Assembly (NCBI RefSeq): GCF_001665835.1
Contig: NZ_LZSX01000034.1
Span: 31,619 to 95,618 of the forward strand
Source of the DNA: Mycobacterium colombiense
GTDB taxonomy: Bacteria; Actinomycetota; Actinomycetes; Mycobacteriales; Mycobacteriaceae
Reading direction: 5' to 3'
DNA length: 64,000 nt
Numbering within the stretch: position 1 is the stretch's first letter; every line of letters begins with the position of its first letter. The notes under the pieces were generated by a model. The model was not told where the DNA came from. It did no database searches and worked only from the letters and a program-made list of their open reading frames with translations. The position numbers were made by a program, and so were the translations under genes. Shown piece by piece: positions 10,227 to 21,881 of this stretch.

Positions 10227-11201
10227 CTAGGGCAGCAGCACGATCGAGCCCGCCGTCTTGCGGCCCTGCAGATCCCGGTGGGCGCGGGCGGCCTCGGCCA
10301 GCGGGTAGCGCCCACCGACCTCGACGGTGATGTCGCCGCCGGCGATCGCGGCGAACAATTCCTCTGCCCGCCAACTGAATTCCTGACCGGTACGCACGAA
10401 GTGCGCCAGCGACGGCCGCGTCAAGAACACCGAGCCGGCGGCGTTGAGGCGCTGCGGGTCGAACGGGGGAACAGGCCCGCTGGCCGCGCCGAACAGCGCC
10501 AGCGTGCCCCGGATGGCCAGGCTGGCCAGGCTGGCTTCGAAGGTGGTCGCGCCGACGCCGTCGTACACCGCGGCCACGCCGGCGCCGTCGGTCAACGAGC
10601 GAATCCGCTCGCCGAACGCTTTCGCGTCCTCGGGGTAGGGGAGCACCTCGTCGGCGCCCGCCTGCCGGGACAGCCGCTCCTTGTCCGCGGTGGAAACCGT
10701 GGTGATCACCCGCACACCGAGCAGGCGGGCCCACTGCGTCAGGATCAGGCCGACGCCGCCCGCGCCGGCGTGCACCAGCACCGTGTCACCCGCCTGCACC
10801 GGATACACCGACTTCAGCAGGTAATGCGCGGTCAATCCCTTCAGCAGCGCCGAGGCCGCCACGTCGGCCGTCACGCCGTCGGGCACCTCAGCCGTCAAAT
10901 GTGCTGGGGCCGTGGCATATTCGGCATATCCGCCAGACGCCGCGGCGCTGACCACGCGGTCGCCGACGCGCAACCCGTCGACGCCGTCGCCGAGGGATTC
11001 GATGGTGCCGGCCAATTCCGAGCCGAGGACGAACGGCAATTCCCGCGGGTACTGCCCGGAGCGGAAGTAGGTGTCGATGTAGTTGACGCCGACGGCCTCG
11101 GCCTTGATCAGCACCTCGCCCGGCCCGGGCGCGGGCGTGGTCGTGTCCACGTAGCGCAGCACCTCGGGGCCGCCGGTCTCGCTGACTTCGATTGCGTGCA
11201 T
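10227..11201 (-). CDS. qor: Zinc-free quinone oxidoreductase (MDR family)
   Basis: A 324-residue medium-chain dehydrogenase/reductase resembling NADPH:quinone oxidoreductase. The N-terminal GroES-like domain has YFRSGQYPRELPFVLGSE, and the Rossmann domain near residue 150 has VLVHAGAGGVGLILTQWA. The structural-zinc cysteines of alcohol dehydrogenases are absent, as in the Qor group. ATG 11201 gives MHAIEVSETGG, the usual N-terminus. It converges on ctaB across 80 bases and diverges from the truncated ATP-grasp gene, whose start is only 20 bases away. Confidence 0.9.
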   Translation of the reverse strand: MHAIEVSETGGPEVLRYVDTTTPAPGPGEVLIKAEAVGVNYIDTYFRSGQYPRELPFVLGSELAGTIESLGDGVDGLRVGDRVVSAAASGGYAEYATAPAHLTAEVPDGVTADVAASALLKGLTAHYLLKSVYPVQAGDTVLVHAGAGGVGLILTQWARLLGVRVITTVSTADKERLSRQAGADEVLPYPEDAKAFGERIRSLTDGAGVAAVYDGVGATTFEASLASLAIRGTLALFGAASGPVPPFDPQRLNAAGSVFLTRPSLAHFVRTGQEFSWRAEELFAAIAGGDITVEVGGRYPLAEAARAHRDLQGRKTAGSIVLLP

Positions 11202-11220
11202 CTGCTTATCATGCCCGGGC

Positions 11221-11886
11221 ATGAAACTCGCTCGCCCGGACGTCTTCCATCCCCGCATCGTGCTGGCGGGGGCGGGCGACGGCGCTGCCCGAAAGGCCGA
11301 TGACGACGGTCTGGTGGGCGTGCTGCGGCGCCGCGGCCTGCACGCGCGCTGGCTGTCCTGGGACGATCCGGACACCGCCGGCGCGGATCTGGTGATACTG
11401 CGGGACGTCGCGGGCATCCCGGATCGGCGCGACGAATTCCTGGCCTGGACCCGGCGGATTCGCCACCTGCTCAACCCGCCCGGCGCGGTGGCTTGGAACC
11501 TCGATGAGCGGTATTTGCGTGACCTCGAGCACGACGGGGTGCCGACGGCCGATCCGGGCGCACCGCCCGACGCGTCGTTGGTCTTCCTGGGCGGCGAGCG
11601 GTCGCACGCCTGGCCGGTCGAGCCGGAATTCGAGTCGTGGGACCTCGGCCACGCCGCGCTCGCCGCGGCCGCCAAGCGCTCCGGCATCGCCGCCCGGGAG
11701 CTGCTCTGCGCGCGGGTCGACGTGGCCGGCGAACGGCTGGTAGGGCTCGACCTGGTCGCACCGTCACTGGGCTGGCGCCGGCTGGACACCGCGGCCCGCG
11801 ACCTCGCGCAGCGCCGCTTCGCCCTGGCGGTGGAGTCAGCCTGCGAGCGGCTCGGGCTCGGCCCGCTCTCGCATCGACGCCCATAG
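11221..11886 (+). CDS. ATP-grasp-related protein lacking the nucleotide-binding core
   Basis: A 221-residue protein at the position of M. tuberculosis Rv1455. The N-terminal pre-ATP-grasp domain is clear (ADLVILRDVAGIPDR, GAVAWNLDERYLRDL). The sequence then jumps from DGVPTADPGAPP straight to the late ATP-grasp segment SLVFLGGERSHAW and the C-terminal ELLCARVDVAGERLVG and LVAPSLGWRRLD. About 60-80 residues expected between them, carrying the ATP-binding Lys and Gly-rich loop, are missing, while the reading frame is intact. From memory of relatives this is an in-frame deletion, so ATP-dependent ligase activity is doubtful. Its 3' end overlaps convergent ctaA by 51 bases. Confidence 0.7.
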   Translation: MKLARPDVFHPRIVLAGAGDGAARKADDDGLVGVLRRRGLHARWLSWDDPDTAGADLVILRDVAGIPDRRDEFLAWTRRIRHLLNPPGAVAWNLDERYLRDLEHDGVPTADPGAPPDASLVFLGGERSHAWPVEPEFESWDLGHAALAAAAKRSGIAARELLCARVDVAGERLVGLDLVAPSLGWRRLDTAARDLAQRRFALAVESACERLGLGPLSHRRP

Positions 11887-12789
11887 CGCCGCGGTGGCCG
11901 CCGTGCACGCCGCGGCCCCGGCCACGTGCAGTGCAACCAGCACGGCGGGAACCCCGGTGTAGTACTGCGCAATGCCGACGGCGGCCTGCGCGAACACCAG
12001 CACCAGCAGCACCGCGAGGCGCAGCCGCACGGGACGGGCGGCGCGCACCGCCAGCAGCCCGAAGCCCAGGCCCACCAGCAGCGCGAAATAGGCGATCAGC
12101 AGCGACGAGTGCATGTGCACCAGGGTGTCGACCTCGACCTTCAGCCGCGGCACCGTCCGGGTGGGGCTGCGATCACCCGCGTGCGGGCCGGCGGCCGTCA
12201 CCAGCGTGCCGGTGACCAGCACCGCGACCAGGTCCAGGCCGGACAGCGCGGTCAGCGCGCGCAGCGGCCTGACCACCCGCTCGCGAACCAGCCCCTCGTC
12301 GGGCTCGCCGACCTTCACGTAGAGCAGCACGGCCAGCCACACCATCGTCATCGACGTCAGCAGGTGGATGGCCACCGTCCACCACAGCAGCCCGGTGCGC
12401 ACGGTGATGCCGCCGATCACTGCCTGCACGACGGTGGACACCGGCATCAGCCAGGCGTAGACCAGCACCTCGCGACGCCGCCGTGCCCGGGTCACGGCCA
12501 GCACGGCCAGCGCCGCGGTGATCACCACCGCGAAGGTGACCATTCGATTGCCGAATTCGACGGCCTGGTGGATGCGCGGCACCTCGGTGTGGGCCACCGG
12601 AACGAAGCTGCCCGGAAAGCACTGCGGCCAGGTGGGGCAACCCAACCCCGAGGCGGTGACGCGCACGATCGCGCCGGTGATGGCGATGCCGCCCTGGGTG
12701 AGGATGACCGCCGCGGCGATCAGGCGCTGCACACCCACGCTGGGGTTGGGGAGCAGGTCCACCAGTCGCAAGAGCGTCCGTCCAAGCAC
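11836..12789 (-). CDS. ctaA: Haem A synthase, COX15/CtaA family
   Basis: A 317-residue membrane protein that converts haem O to haem A for cytochrome c oxidase. There are about eight transmembrane helices in two four-helix halves. Likely haem-ligand histidines are in HQAVEFGNRMVTF, AIHLLTSMTM, VHMHSSLLIAYF and VALHVAGAA. The extracytoplasmic loop GLGCPTWPQCFPG carries the two cysteines typical of the family. The start ATG 12789 is likely but approximate. It lies 59 bases downstream of the ABC permease on the same strand. Confidence 0.92.
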   Translation of the reverse strand: MLGRTLLRLVDLLPNPSVGVQRLIAAAVILTQGGIAITGAIVRVTASGLGCPTWPQCFPGSFVPVAHTEVPRIHQAVEFGNRMVTFAVVITAALAVLAVTRARRRREVLVYAWLMPVSTVVQAVIGGITVRTGLLWWTVAIHLLTSMTMVWLAVLLYVKVGEPDEGLVRERVVRPLRALTALSGLDLVAVLVTGTLVTAAGPHAGDRSPTRTVPRLKVEVDTLVHMHSSLLIAYFALLVGLGFGLLAVRAARPVRLRLAVLLVLVFAQAAVGIAQYYTGVPAVLVALHVAGAAACTAATAALWASMRERAEPEPLAG

Positions 12790-12848
12790 GGCCCGATCCT
12801 AAGGCACCCAAAACTACGGGCTGTAGTACGCCCGGTCGCGCACGGAAG

Positions 12849-13640
12849 TCAGGTGAAGCGGAACCAGCGCAGCGCGCTCAGCGCGCCAACCGCGCCCCAC
12901 GCCACCAGGACGACGACGCCGAACCAGTCCACCGACATGGTCATCGCCTGCGAGAGCGCCTCGGTGAGCGCGCCGGACGGGGTCAGCCGGGCCGCGAGTT
13001 TCACCGCCGCCGGGGTGATCCCGGTTTCCAGGGTCAGCGCGCCCAACCCGGCGAAGACGAACCACAGCAAGTTGGCGACCGCGAGCACGATCTCGGCGCG
13101 CAGCGTCCCGCCAAGCAACAACCCCAGCGCCGCGAACACCACGGTGCCCAGCGCGATGACCGCCGCGCCCAGCGCCAGCGCCGGCGGCGTGGGACGCCAG
13201 CCCAGCGCAAAACCGATGGCGCCCAATAGGATTGCCTGCAGGAACACCACGGTGACCACGGCCAGGGACTTGCCCGCGATGATGCCCCACACCGGGAGCG
13301 GGGTGGCGCCGAGCCGTTTGAGCGCGCCGTAGCGCCGATCGAAGGCGACCGCGATCGCCTGCCCGGTGAACGCCGTCGAGATCACCGCGAGCGCCATGAT
13401 GACCGGGGTGAAGGTCGCCGCGCGGTGCTGGCCGAACGAACCGAGCGGCAGTAGCGTGAGGCCGACCAGCAGCGTGATCGGGATGAACATGGTCAGCAGC
13501 AGCTGTTCGCCGTTGCGCAGCAACAGCTTGAGCTCCAAACCGAATTGCGCGGCAAGCATTTTCGGCACCGCGCTGGGCCGCGGGTCGGGAGCGAAGGTGC
13601 CCGCGGGGAACACGCTCGAGTGAATCTCGTTGTCCGTCAA
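12849..13640 (-). CDS. ABC-2 type transporter permease
   Basis: A 263-residue permease with six predicted membrane helices after a soluble N-terminal stretch (LKLLLRNGEQLLLTMFIPITLLVG starts the first helix). It is the DrrB/ABC-2 export type and works with the ATPase encoded just upstream. I choose TTG 13640, which overlaps the ATPase stop (TTGA) and implies translational coupling; the open frame continues upstream inside the ATPase gene but that is only a shadow. Corresponds to Rv1457c by position; the exported substrate is unknown. Confidence 0.85.
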   Translation of the reverse strand: MTDNEIHSSVFPAGTFAPDPRPSAVPKMLAAQFGLELKLLLRNGEQLLLTMFIPITLLVGLTLLPLGSFGQHRAATFTPVIMALAVISTAFTGQAIAVAFDRRYGALKRLGATPLPVWGIIAGKSLAVVTVVFLQAILLGAIGFALGWRPTPPALALGAAVIALGTVVFAALGLLLGGTLRAEIVLAVANLLWFVFAGLGALTLETGITPAAVKLAARLTPSGALTEALSQAMTMSVDWFGVVVLVAWGAVGALSALRWFRFT

Positions 13641-14608
13641 GGCCGTAACTTCCTGCCGGTGAGGTCGAGGAACACATCCTCGAGGCTGCGTTGCTCGACG
13701 CGCATGTCGGTGGCCAGCACGTCGATCCGCGCACACCAGGACGTGACGGTCGCCAGCACCTGGGGGTCGACGTGCCCCTCGACCAGGTACTCGCCCGGCG
13801 TCACCTCGGTGGCCTTGTAGTCCTCCGGCAGGGCGGCGGACAGCAACGACAGATCGAGGCGCGGCGGTGCGCTGAACCGCAACTGGTCCTTGGCCCCGCT
13901 GCGCATCAGCTCGGTGGGCGTGCCGGAGGCCACCGTCGCCCCGTGGTCGATGATCACCAGCCGGTCGGCGAGCTCCTCGGCCTCCTTGAGCTGATGCGTC
14001 GTCAGCACCACCGTCACGCCGTCGCGGCGCAGCGCGTCGATCAGTTCCCAGACCAGCAGCCGGGCGTGGGCGTCCATGCCCGCGGTGGGCTCGTCGAGGA
14101 ACACCAGTTCGGGGCGGCCGACCAGCGCGCACGCCAGCGCCAGCCGCTGCTGCTGGCCGCCGGAGAGCCGCCGGTAGGTGGTGCGGGCGGCGTCGGTGAG
14201 GCCCAGCGTGTCCAGCAGCCAGGCCGGGTCCAGCGGGTCGGCGGCGTAGGCGGCCACCAGGTTGAGCATCTCGCCGGCCCGGGCCGCGGGGTAGCCGCCG
14301 CCGCCCTGCAGCATCACCCCGATCCGCGGCCGCAGCCGGGCGTTGTCGGCGATCGGGTCCAGGCCGAGCACCTCGATGGTGCCGGCGTCCGGGCGCACGA
14401 AGCCCTCGCACATCTCGACCGTCGTCGTCTTGCCGGCGCCGTTGGGGCCGAGCAGGGCCAGCACCTCGGCGGCGTACACCTCGAGATCGAGATTGGAGAC
14501 GGCCTCGACGGCCGTCGCGCCGGATCCGTATTTCTTGGAGACCCCGCGCAGCCGCACCACTGCGTCAGGGGATTCGCGCGCGTCGCGGACGGGAAAGGCC
14601 GAGCTCAC
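13637..14608 (-). CDS. ABC transporter ATP-binding protein
   Basis: A 323-residue ATPase of the ABC-2 exporter (DrrA/CcmA) type. Walker A is GPNGAGKTT near residue 54, the signature is LSGGQQQRLALA, Walker B is LVFLDEPTAGMD, and the switch His is in VVLTTHQLKEAE. The C-terminal extension (residues about 240-323) is the usual DUF4162-like tail of these exporters. It overlaps mptB upstream by four bases and the permease downstream by four bases, so mptB-ATPase-permease form one unit. Confidence 0.93.
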   Translation of the reverse strand: MSSAFPVRDARESPDAVVRLRGVSKKYGSGATAVEAVSNLDLEVYAAEVLALLGPNGAGKTTTVEMCEGFVRPDAGTIEVLGLDPIADNARLRPRIGVMLQGGGGYPAARAGEMLNLVAAYAADPLDPAWLLDTLGLTDAARTTYRRLSGGQQQRLALACALVGRPELVFLDEPTAGMDAHARLLVWELIDALRRDGVTVVLTTHQLKEAEELADRLVIIDHGATVASGTPTELMRSGAKDQLRFSAPPRLDLSLLSAALPEDYKATEVTPGEYLVEGHVDPQVLATVTSWCARIDVLATDMRVEQRSLEDVFLDLTGRKLRP

Positions 14609-16311
14609 GTGGAATCAGCGTAGGCGTCATGTGCCGGCGCCGGGCGGGGGGTCGGCGGAGCCGCCGGCGTTGCCGCCGTGTCGTTGACCGGTTCGCCATT
14701 GGATTCAGTGTCCTGGCCCGGCGGGCGGCGCCACGGCAGGCGGGTGTAGGTCAACGCGATGAGCGCGACGACGATGACGGTGCTGGCCAGGGTCGCGTCG
14801 ATGATCTGGAACAGCGCGAACCGGTCGCCGTTGGCCGTTGGGCCGAAGATCCCGACGACCAGGCTGATGACGATGGCCGCCACCCGGAAGCCGGTCCGGG
14901 TCGCCCAGGCGGCCAGCGGAATGATCGCCCACAGCAGATACCAGGGCTGCACGACGGGGAACAGCAGCACCGTGATGCCCAGCGCGACGCCCAGCCCCCC
15001 GATCGGGTGCAGCCGGCCGCGGAAGACGGCCAGCAGCAACCAGGCCACCATGACCGTGATGATCAGCACGCCGATCGCACGGGTCAGCCCCAGCACGGCG
15101 GTGGTGTGATCGCCCAGGCCCAGCAGGATGCCGACCTGTCCGGTGCCGAGCGCCAGCAGCGTCGGCGGCGACATCCAGCTGCGCACCACGTTGGCGGTGC
15201 CCAGCGTGTAAATCCAGCCGAATCCGAGGCCGCTGGCCCAGCCCACCAGCGCCATCACCGCCAGCGACAACGCCGCCATGCCGCCGCCCGTCAGCAGCAG
15301 GGCGCGCAGGGTGCCCCCGCAGCGATAGGCCAGCGCCATCGTGACGAAGCCCAGCGCCAGCAGCGACGGCAGCTTCACCTGCGACGACAACACGATCAGC
15401 ACCGAACCGGCGATCAGCATCCCCAGCGGTTCCCACTCCGGACCCAACCGCTTCCACGACACGGGCAGCAACCGCGGTGCGTCGATGCCGCGCAACGCGA
15501 ATTCGGCCCCGGCCAGCATCAGGCCCAGCATCAGCGCCTCGTTGTGCGCGCCGGCCACCAGATGCATGATCAGCAGCGGGTTGGCCGCCCCCAGCCACAA
15601 AGCGCTGACCTCGGCCACGCCGCAGCGCCGGGCCAGCCGCGGTGTCGCCCAGACGATCAGTCCCACCCCCAGCAGCTCGACCAGCCGGTGGCACAGCACC
15701 GCGGCGACGATGTTCTCCCCGGTGATCGCGGAGATGCCGCGCCCGATCCACAAGAACAGCGGCCCATAGGGCGCGGGTGTCTCGCGCCACAGCGTCGGCA
15801 CCGACAGCGTGAAGATGTGGGACAGGCCCAGGCCCGAGGCCGGGCCCACCCGGTAGGGGTCCAGACCCTCCAGCGAGATCTGGCTCTGCGCCAGATAGGA
15901 GTAGACGTCCTTGCTGTACATCGGCGGGGCGATCAACAGGGGCAGGACCCAGAGCAGCAGGGTGCGGTCCAGGTCGCCGCGCGACATCCGCCGGTTTCCC
16001 AGCGCGAACCGGCCGAGCATCAACCAGGCCAGCGCCATCATGACCGCACCGGTGGTAGTCATGGTCAACGACACGGTCTGGATGCGCGACGGCAGGTTGA
16101 GCAGCCGCACGCCGAACGTGGGGTCCTGCACGACGGGCCGGGCGCCGGCGCCCAGCGCGCCGATCGCCATCACCACGGTGCCGGTCGCGCCGAACAGCCG
16201 GATGCGGCGCAGCGCGGTGAGCTCGGTATCGTTCAGCGGCGAACCCACCGCTTGCTCGTCGCCGTGCAGACTGGCGATCGATGAGCTCAGCGTGTGGTGG
16301 CGGGCTGCCAT
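14605..16311 (-). CDS. mptB: Alpha-(1->6)-mannosyltransferase, GT-C family
   Basis: A 568-residue polytopic membrane protein matching M. tuberculosis Rv1459c (MptB), which extends the mannan core of lipomannan and lipoarabinomannan from a polyprenyl-phosphate mannose donor. There are about 12-13 helices. The N-terminal half has the GT-C type loop YSKDVYSYLAQSQISLEGLDPY with its acidic residue, followed by TPAPYGPLFLW and GANPLLIMHLVAGAHNEALM-like blocks. The cytoplasmic tails are hydrophilic and Pro/Ala-rich. It heads a three-gene minus-strand unit with the ABC exporter and diverges from sufR. Confidence 0.9.
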   Translation of the reverse strand: MAARHHTLSSSIASLHGDEQAVGSPLNDTELTALRRIRLFGATGTVVMAIGALGAGARPVVQDPTFGVRLLNLPSRIQTVSLTMTTTGAVMMALAWLMLGRFALGNRRMSRGDLDRTLLLWVLPLLIAPPMYSKDVYSYLAQSQISLEGLDPYRVGPASGLGLSHIFTLSVPTLWRETPAPYGPLFLWIGRGISAITGENIVAAVLCHRLVELLGVGLIVWATPRLARRCGVAEVSALWLGAANPLLIMHLVAGAHNEALMLGLMLAGAEFALRGIDAPRLLPVSWKRLGPEWEPLGMLIAGSVLIVLSSQVKLPSLLALGFVTMALAYRCGGTLRALLLTGGGMAALSLAVMALVGWASGLGFGWIYTLGTANVVRSWMSPPTLLALGTGQVGILLGLGDHTTAVLGLTRAIGVLIITVMVAWLLLAVFRGRLHPIGGLGVALGITVLLFPVVQPWYLLWAIIPLAAWATRTGFRVAAIVISLVVGIFGPTANGDRFALFQIIDATLASTVIVVALIALTYTRLPWRRPPGQDTESNGEPVNDTAATPAAPPTPRPAPAHDAYADST

Positions 16312-16417
16312 CAGAGCAGCGTAGCCGCCGGATGGATAGGGTCACCGCCGCGCCGCGGCTGTGAGCAGCGCAACGCCAGGACAGGGGACCCTTGCTAGAC
16401 CGATCCCCAGAATTGCG

Positions 16418-16434
16418 TCACACTGGTGTTGTGA
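16418..16434. promoter_or_regulatory. SufR operator palindrome
   Basis: TCACA-N7-TGTGA is a perfect inverted repeat that contains ACACT-N5-TGTGA at 16420-16434, the motif reported for M. tuberculosis SufR. The right arm overlaps the GTG I use as the sufR start (16431). Binding here would block transcription of the whole suf operon and would be autoregulatory. Confidence 0.65.
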
Positions 16435-17195
16435 AAATCCGAACCAGCCCCGATGGGGCCGCTGACGTCGTTACCGGCGCGGCGGACGTCGGCGCCTCGG
16501 TGCCGGATGGTCACACCCGCCGCGCGATCGTGCGCCTGCTGCTGGAATCCGGATCGATCACCGCAGGCGAGATCGGTGACCGGCTGGGCCTGGCGGCTGC
16601 CGGCGTGCGACGCCACCTCGACGCCCTGATCGAGGCCGGTGACGCCGAGTCCACCGCGGCCGCGGCGTGGCAGCAGGTGGGACGGGGGCGTCCCGCGAAG
16701 CGCTATCGGCTGACCGCGGCCGGGCGGGCCAAGCTCGACCACGCCTACGACGACCTGGCGGCGGCGGCCATGCGGCAACTCCGCGAGATCGGTGGTGAAG
16801 AGGCGGTGCAGGCATTCGCCCGGCAGCGCATCGACGGCATCCTGGCCGACGTCCCCGCGGCCGACAGCGCGGCGGACACCGACGTCGAGGCGACGGCCGA
16901 CCGGATCGCCACCGCACTGACCAAGGCCGGCTACGTCACCACCACCACGCAAGTCGGCGGGCCGATCCACGGCGTGCAGATCTGCCAGCACCACTGCCCG
17001 GTGTCGCACGTCGCCGAGGAATTCCCCGAGCTGTGCGACGCCGAACAGCAGGCCATGGCCGAGGTGCTGGGCACCCACGTCCAGCGGTTGGCGACCATCG
17101 TCAACGGCGACTGCGCCTGCACCACGCACGTACCCCTGACTCAGGCGCCCAGCCCGCGCCACGACACCACGAGCACCAAAGGAGCGTCTCGATGA
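16431..17195 (+). CDS. sufR: Fe-S-responsive repressor SufR
   Basis: A 254-residue ArsR/DeoR-type winged-helix regulator. The HTH lies at about residues 30-90 ([35 protein letters not shown]). The C-terminal half has the cysteines that hold an Fe-S cluster in this family: [21 protein letters not shown] and NGDCACTTH. It represses the suf operon when a cluster is bound. The start is uncertain: GTG 16431 begins VKIRTSPDG and coincides with the operator, which would suit a leaderless message; GTG 16500 (VPDGHTRR) is an alternative. It overlaps sufB by four bases. Confidence 0.92.
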   Translation: MKIRTSPDGAADVVTGAADVGASVPDGHTRRAIVRLLLESGSITAGEIGDRLGLAAAGVRRHLDALIEAGDAESTAAAAWQQVGRGRPAKRYRLTAAGRAKLDHAYDDLAAAAMRQLREIGGEEAVQAFARQRIDGILADVPAADSAADTDVEATADRIATALTKAGYVTTTTQVGGPIHGVQICQHHCPVSHVAEEFPELCDAEQQAMAEVLGTHVQRLATIVNGDCACTTHVPLTQAPSPRHDTTSTKGASR

Positions 17196-18640
17196 CACTC
17201 ACACCCGAGGCAAGCAAGACGGCTACCGCGCCGCTGACCCAGGAAGAGGCGATCGCCTCCCTGGGGAGGTACGGCTACGGCTGGTCGGACTCCGACGTCG
17301 CCGGTGCCAGCGCCCAGCGCGGCCTGTCCGAGGCCGTCGTCCGCGACATCTCGGCGAAGAAGAACGAGCCCGAGTGGATGCTGCAGACCCGGCTGAAGGC
17401 GCTGCGCATCTTCGATCGCAAGCCGATGCCGAACTGGGGCTCGAACCTCGGCGGCATCGACTTCGACAACATCAAGTACTTCGTGCGCTCCACCGAAAAG
17501 CAGGCCGCCACTTGGGATGATCTGCCCGAGGACATCCGTAATACCTACGACCGGCTGGGCATTCCGGAGGCCGAGAAGCAGCGCCTGGTCTCCGGCGTCG
17601 CGGCCCAGTACGAATCCGAGGTGGTCTACCACCAGATCCGCGAGGACCTGGAGGCCCAGGGCGTCATCTTCCTCGACACCGACACCGGACTGCGCGAACA
17701 CCCCGAGATCTTCCAGGAGTACTTCGGCACCGTGATCCCGGCCGGGGACAACAAGTTCTCCGCGCTGAACACCGCGGTGTGGAGCGGTGGCTCGTTCATC
17801 TACGTCCCGAAGGGCGTGCACGTCGACATCCCGCTGCAGGCCTACTTCCGGATCAACACCGAGAACATGGGCCAGTTCGAGCGGACGCTGATCATCGCCG
17901 ACGAGGGCTCCTACGTGCACTACGTCGAGGGCTGCACCGCTCCGATCTACAAGTCGGATTCGCTGCACTCGGCGGTGGTCGAGATCATCGTGAAACCCAA
18001 TGCGCGCGTTCGCTACACGACGATCCAGAACTGGTCGGGCAACGTCTACAACCTGGTCACCAAGCGGGCCCGCGCCGAGGCCGGCGCCACCATGGAGTGG
18101 ATTGACGGCAACATCGGGTCGAAGGTCACCATGAAGTACCCGGCAGTCTGGATGACCGGCGAGCACGCCAAGGGCGAGGTGCTCTCGGTCGCCTTCGCCG
18201 GCGAGGACCAGCACCAGGACACCGGCGCGAAGATGCTGCACCTGGCGCCGAACACGTCGAGCAACATCGTGTCCAAGTCCGTGGCGCGCGGCGGCGGCCG
18301 CACCTCCTACCGAGGCCTGGTGCAGGTGAACAAGGGCGCGCACGGATCGCGTTCCAGCGTGAAATGTGATGCGCTGCTGGTGGATACGATCAGCCGCAGC
18401 GACACCTACCCTTACGTCGACATCCGCGAGGACGACGTCACCATGGGCCACGAGGCCACCGTGTCGAAGGTCAGCGAGAACCAGCTGTTCTACCTGATGA
18501 GCCGCGGCCTGACCGAGGACGAGGCGATGGCCATGGTGGTGCGCGGCTTCGTCGAGCCGATCGCCAAAGAGCTGCCGATGGAGTACGCGCTGGAGCTCAA
18601 CCGGCTGATCGAGTTGCAGATGGAGGGCGCTGTCGGATGA
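17192..18640 (+). CDS. sufB: Fe-S scaffold complex subunit SufB, intein-free
   Basis: A 482-residue SufB, the scaffold of the SufBCD complex on which Fe-S clusters are built in the cytosol. Conserved stretches are [57 protein letters not shown] with the conserved Cys, and [20 protein letters not shown]. The M. tuberculosis orthologue Rv1461 is interrupted by an intein; here the protein runs through without insertion. ATG 17192 overlaps the sufR stop (ATGA) and follows GGAGCG. Confidence 0.97.
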   Translation: MTLTPEASKTATAPLTQEEAIASLGRYGYGWSDSDVAGASAQRGLSEAVVRDISAKKNEPEWMLQTRLKALRIFDRKPMPNWGSNLGGIDFDNIKYFVRSTEKQAATWDDLPEDIRNTYDRLGIPEAEKQRLVSGVAAQYESEVVYHQIREDLEAQGVIFLDTDTGLREHPEIFQEYFGTVIPAGDNKFSALNTAVWSGGSFIYVPKGVHVDIPLQAYFRINTENMGQFERTLIIADEGSYVHYVEGCTAPIYKSDSLHSAVVEIIVKPNARVRYTTIQNWSGNVYNLVTKRARAEAGATMEWIDGNIGSKVTMKYPAVWMTGEHAKGEVLSVAFAGEDQHQDTGAKMLHLAPNTSSNIVSKSVARGGGRTSYRGLVQVNKGAHGSRSSVKCDALLVDTISRSDTYPYVDIREDDVTMGHEATVSKVSENQLFYLMSRGLTEDEAMAMVVRGFVEPIAKELPMEYALELNRLIELQMEGAVG

Positions 18641-19832
18641 CCGCCGACAATCTGACTTCGGCCGTCGAGGGGAGTTCGCTTACCGCATTGAATAAGGGGG
18701 AGTTGTTCTCCTCGTTCGATGTGGACGCGTTCGAGGTCCCGCACGGCCGCGACGAAATCTGGCGGTTCACCCCGCTGCGCCGGCTGCGTGGCCTGCACGA
18801 CGGCTCGGCGCGCGCCACCGGCAAGGCCGGGATCAGCGTCAGCGAGCAGCCCGGCCTGCGGGTCGAGACCGTCTCCCGCGGCGACGAGCGGCTCGGCCAG
18901 GGCGGCGTGCCGACCGACCGCGTTGCCGCGCAAGCGTTTTCGTCGTTCAACTCCGCGACCCTGGTCACCGTCGAGCGCGACACCCGCATCGCCGAGCCGA
19001 TCGGAGTCACCGTCACCGGCCCCGGCGAGGGCGCGGTCGCCTACGGGCACCTGCAGATCCGGGTCTCCGAGCTCGCCGAGGCGGTCGTCGTCATCGACCA
19101 CCGGGGCAGCGGAACGCTGGCCGACAACGTCGAATTCGTCGTCGACGACGCCGCCCGACTCACCGTGGTGTGGCTGGCCGACTGGGCCGACGACGCCGTG
19201 CACGTCAGCATGCAGCACGCCAGGCTGGGCAGGGACGCGGTGCTGCGCCACGTCGCCGTCACGCTCGGTGGCGAGGTGGTCCGGATGACGGCCAACGTGC
19301 GGTACCTGGGCCCCGGCGGCGACGCCGAGCTGCTCGGCCTGTACTTCGCCGACGACGGCCAGCACCTGGAGTCGCGCCTGCTGGTGGATCACGCCCAGCC
19401 CCACTGCAAGTCGAACGTGCTGTACAAGGGTGCGCTGCAAGGCGATCCGGACTCGTCGCTGCCCGACGCGCACACGGTCTGGATCGGCGACGTGCTGATC
19501 CGCGCCGACGCAACCGGCACCGACACCTTCGAGGTGAACCGCAACCTGGTGCTCACCGACGGGGCACGCGCCGACTCGGTGCCCAACCTGGAGATTGAGA
19601 CGGGCGAGATCATCGGTGCCGGGCACGCCAGTGCCACCGGGCGTTTCGACGACGAGCAACTGTTCTACCTACGCTCCCGCGGCATCCCCGAGGAGCAGGC
19701 GCGCCGCCTGGTCATCCGCGGCTTCTTCGCCGAAATCATCTCCAAGATCGCGGTGCCCGAGATACGGGAACGCCTGACCGCAGCCATCGAACACGAACTG
19801 GCCTTAACGGAAAAGACGGAAACAACAGCCTC

Positions 19833-19836
<4 letters not shown>
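18637..19836 (+). CDS. sufD: Fe-S assembly protein SufD
   Basis: A 399-residue SufB paralogue, partner of SufB and SufC, needed for iron entry into the scaffold. The beta-helix core appears as [20 protein letters not shown], with [20 protein letters not shown] and the SufB/D-type C-terminus [20 protein letters not shown]. The start ATG overlaps the sufB stop by four bases, and its own stop overlaps the sufC start by four, so synthesis is coupled through B, D and C. Confidence 0.95.
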
Positions 19837-21879
<2,043 letters not shown>

Positions 21880-21881
21880 CA

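Noticed and set aside
12849..14411. A single 520-codon frame that could look like a permease fused to an upstream domain
   Set aside because: The upstream part is the wrong frame of the ATPase gene; the permease start overlaps the ATPase stop.
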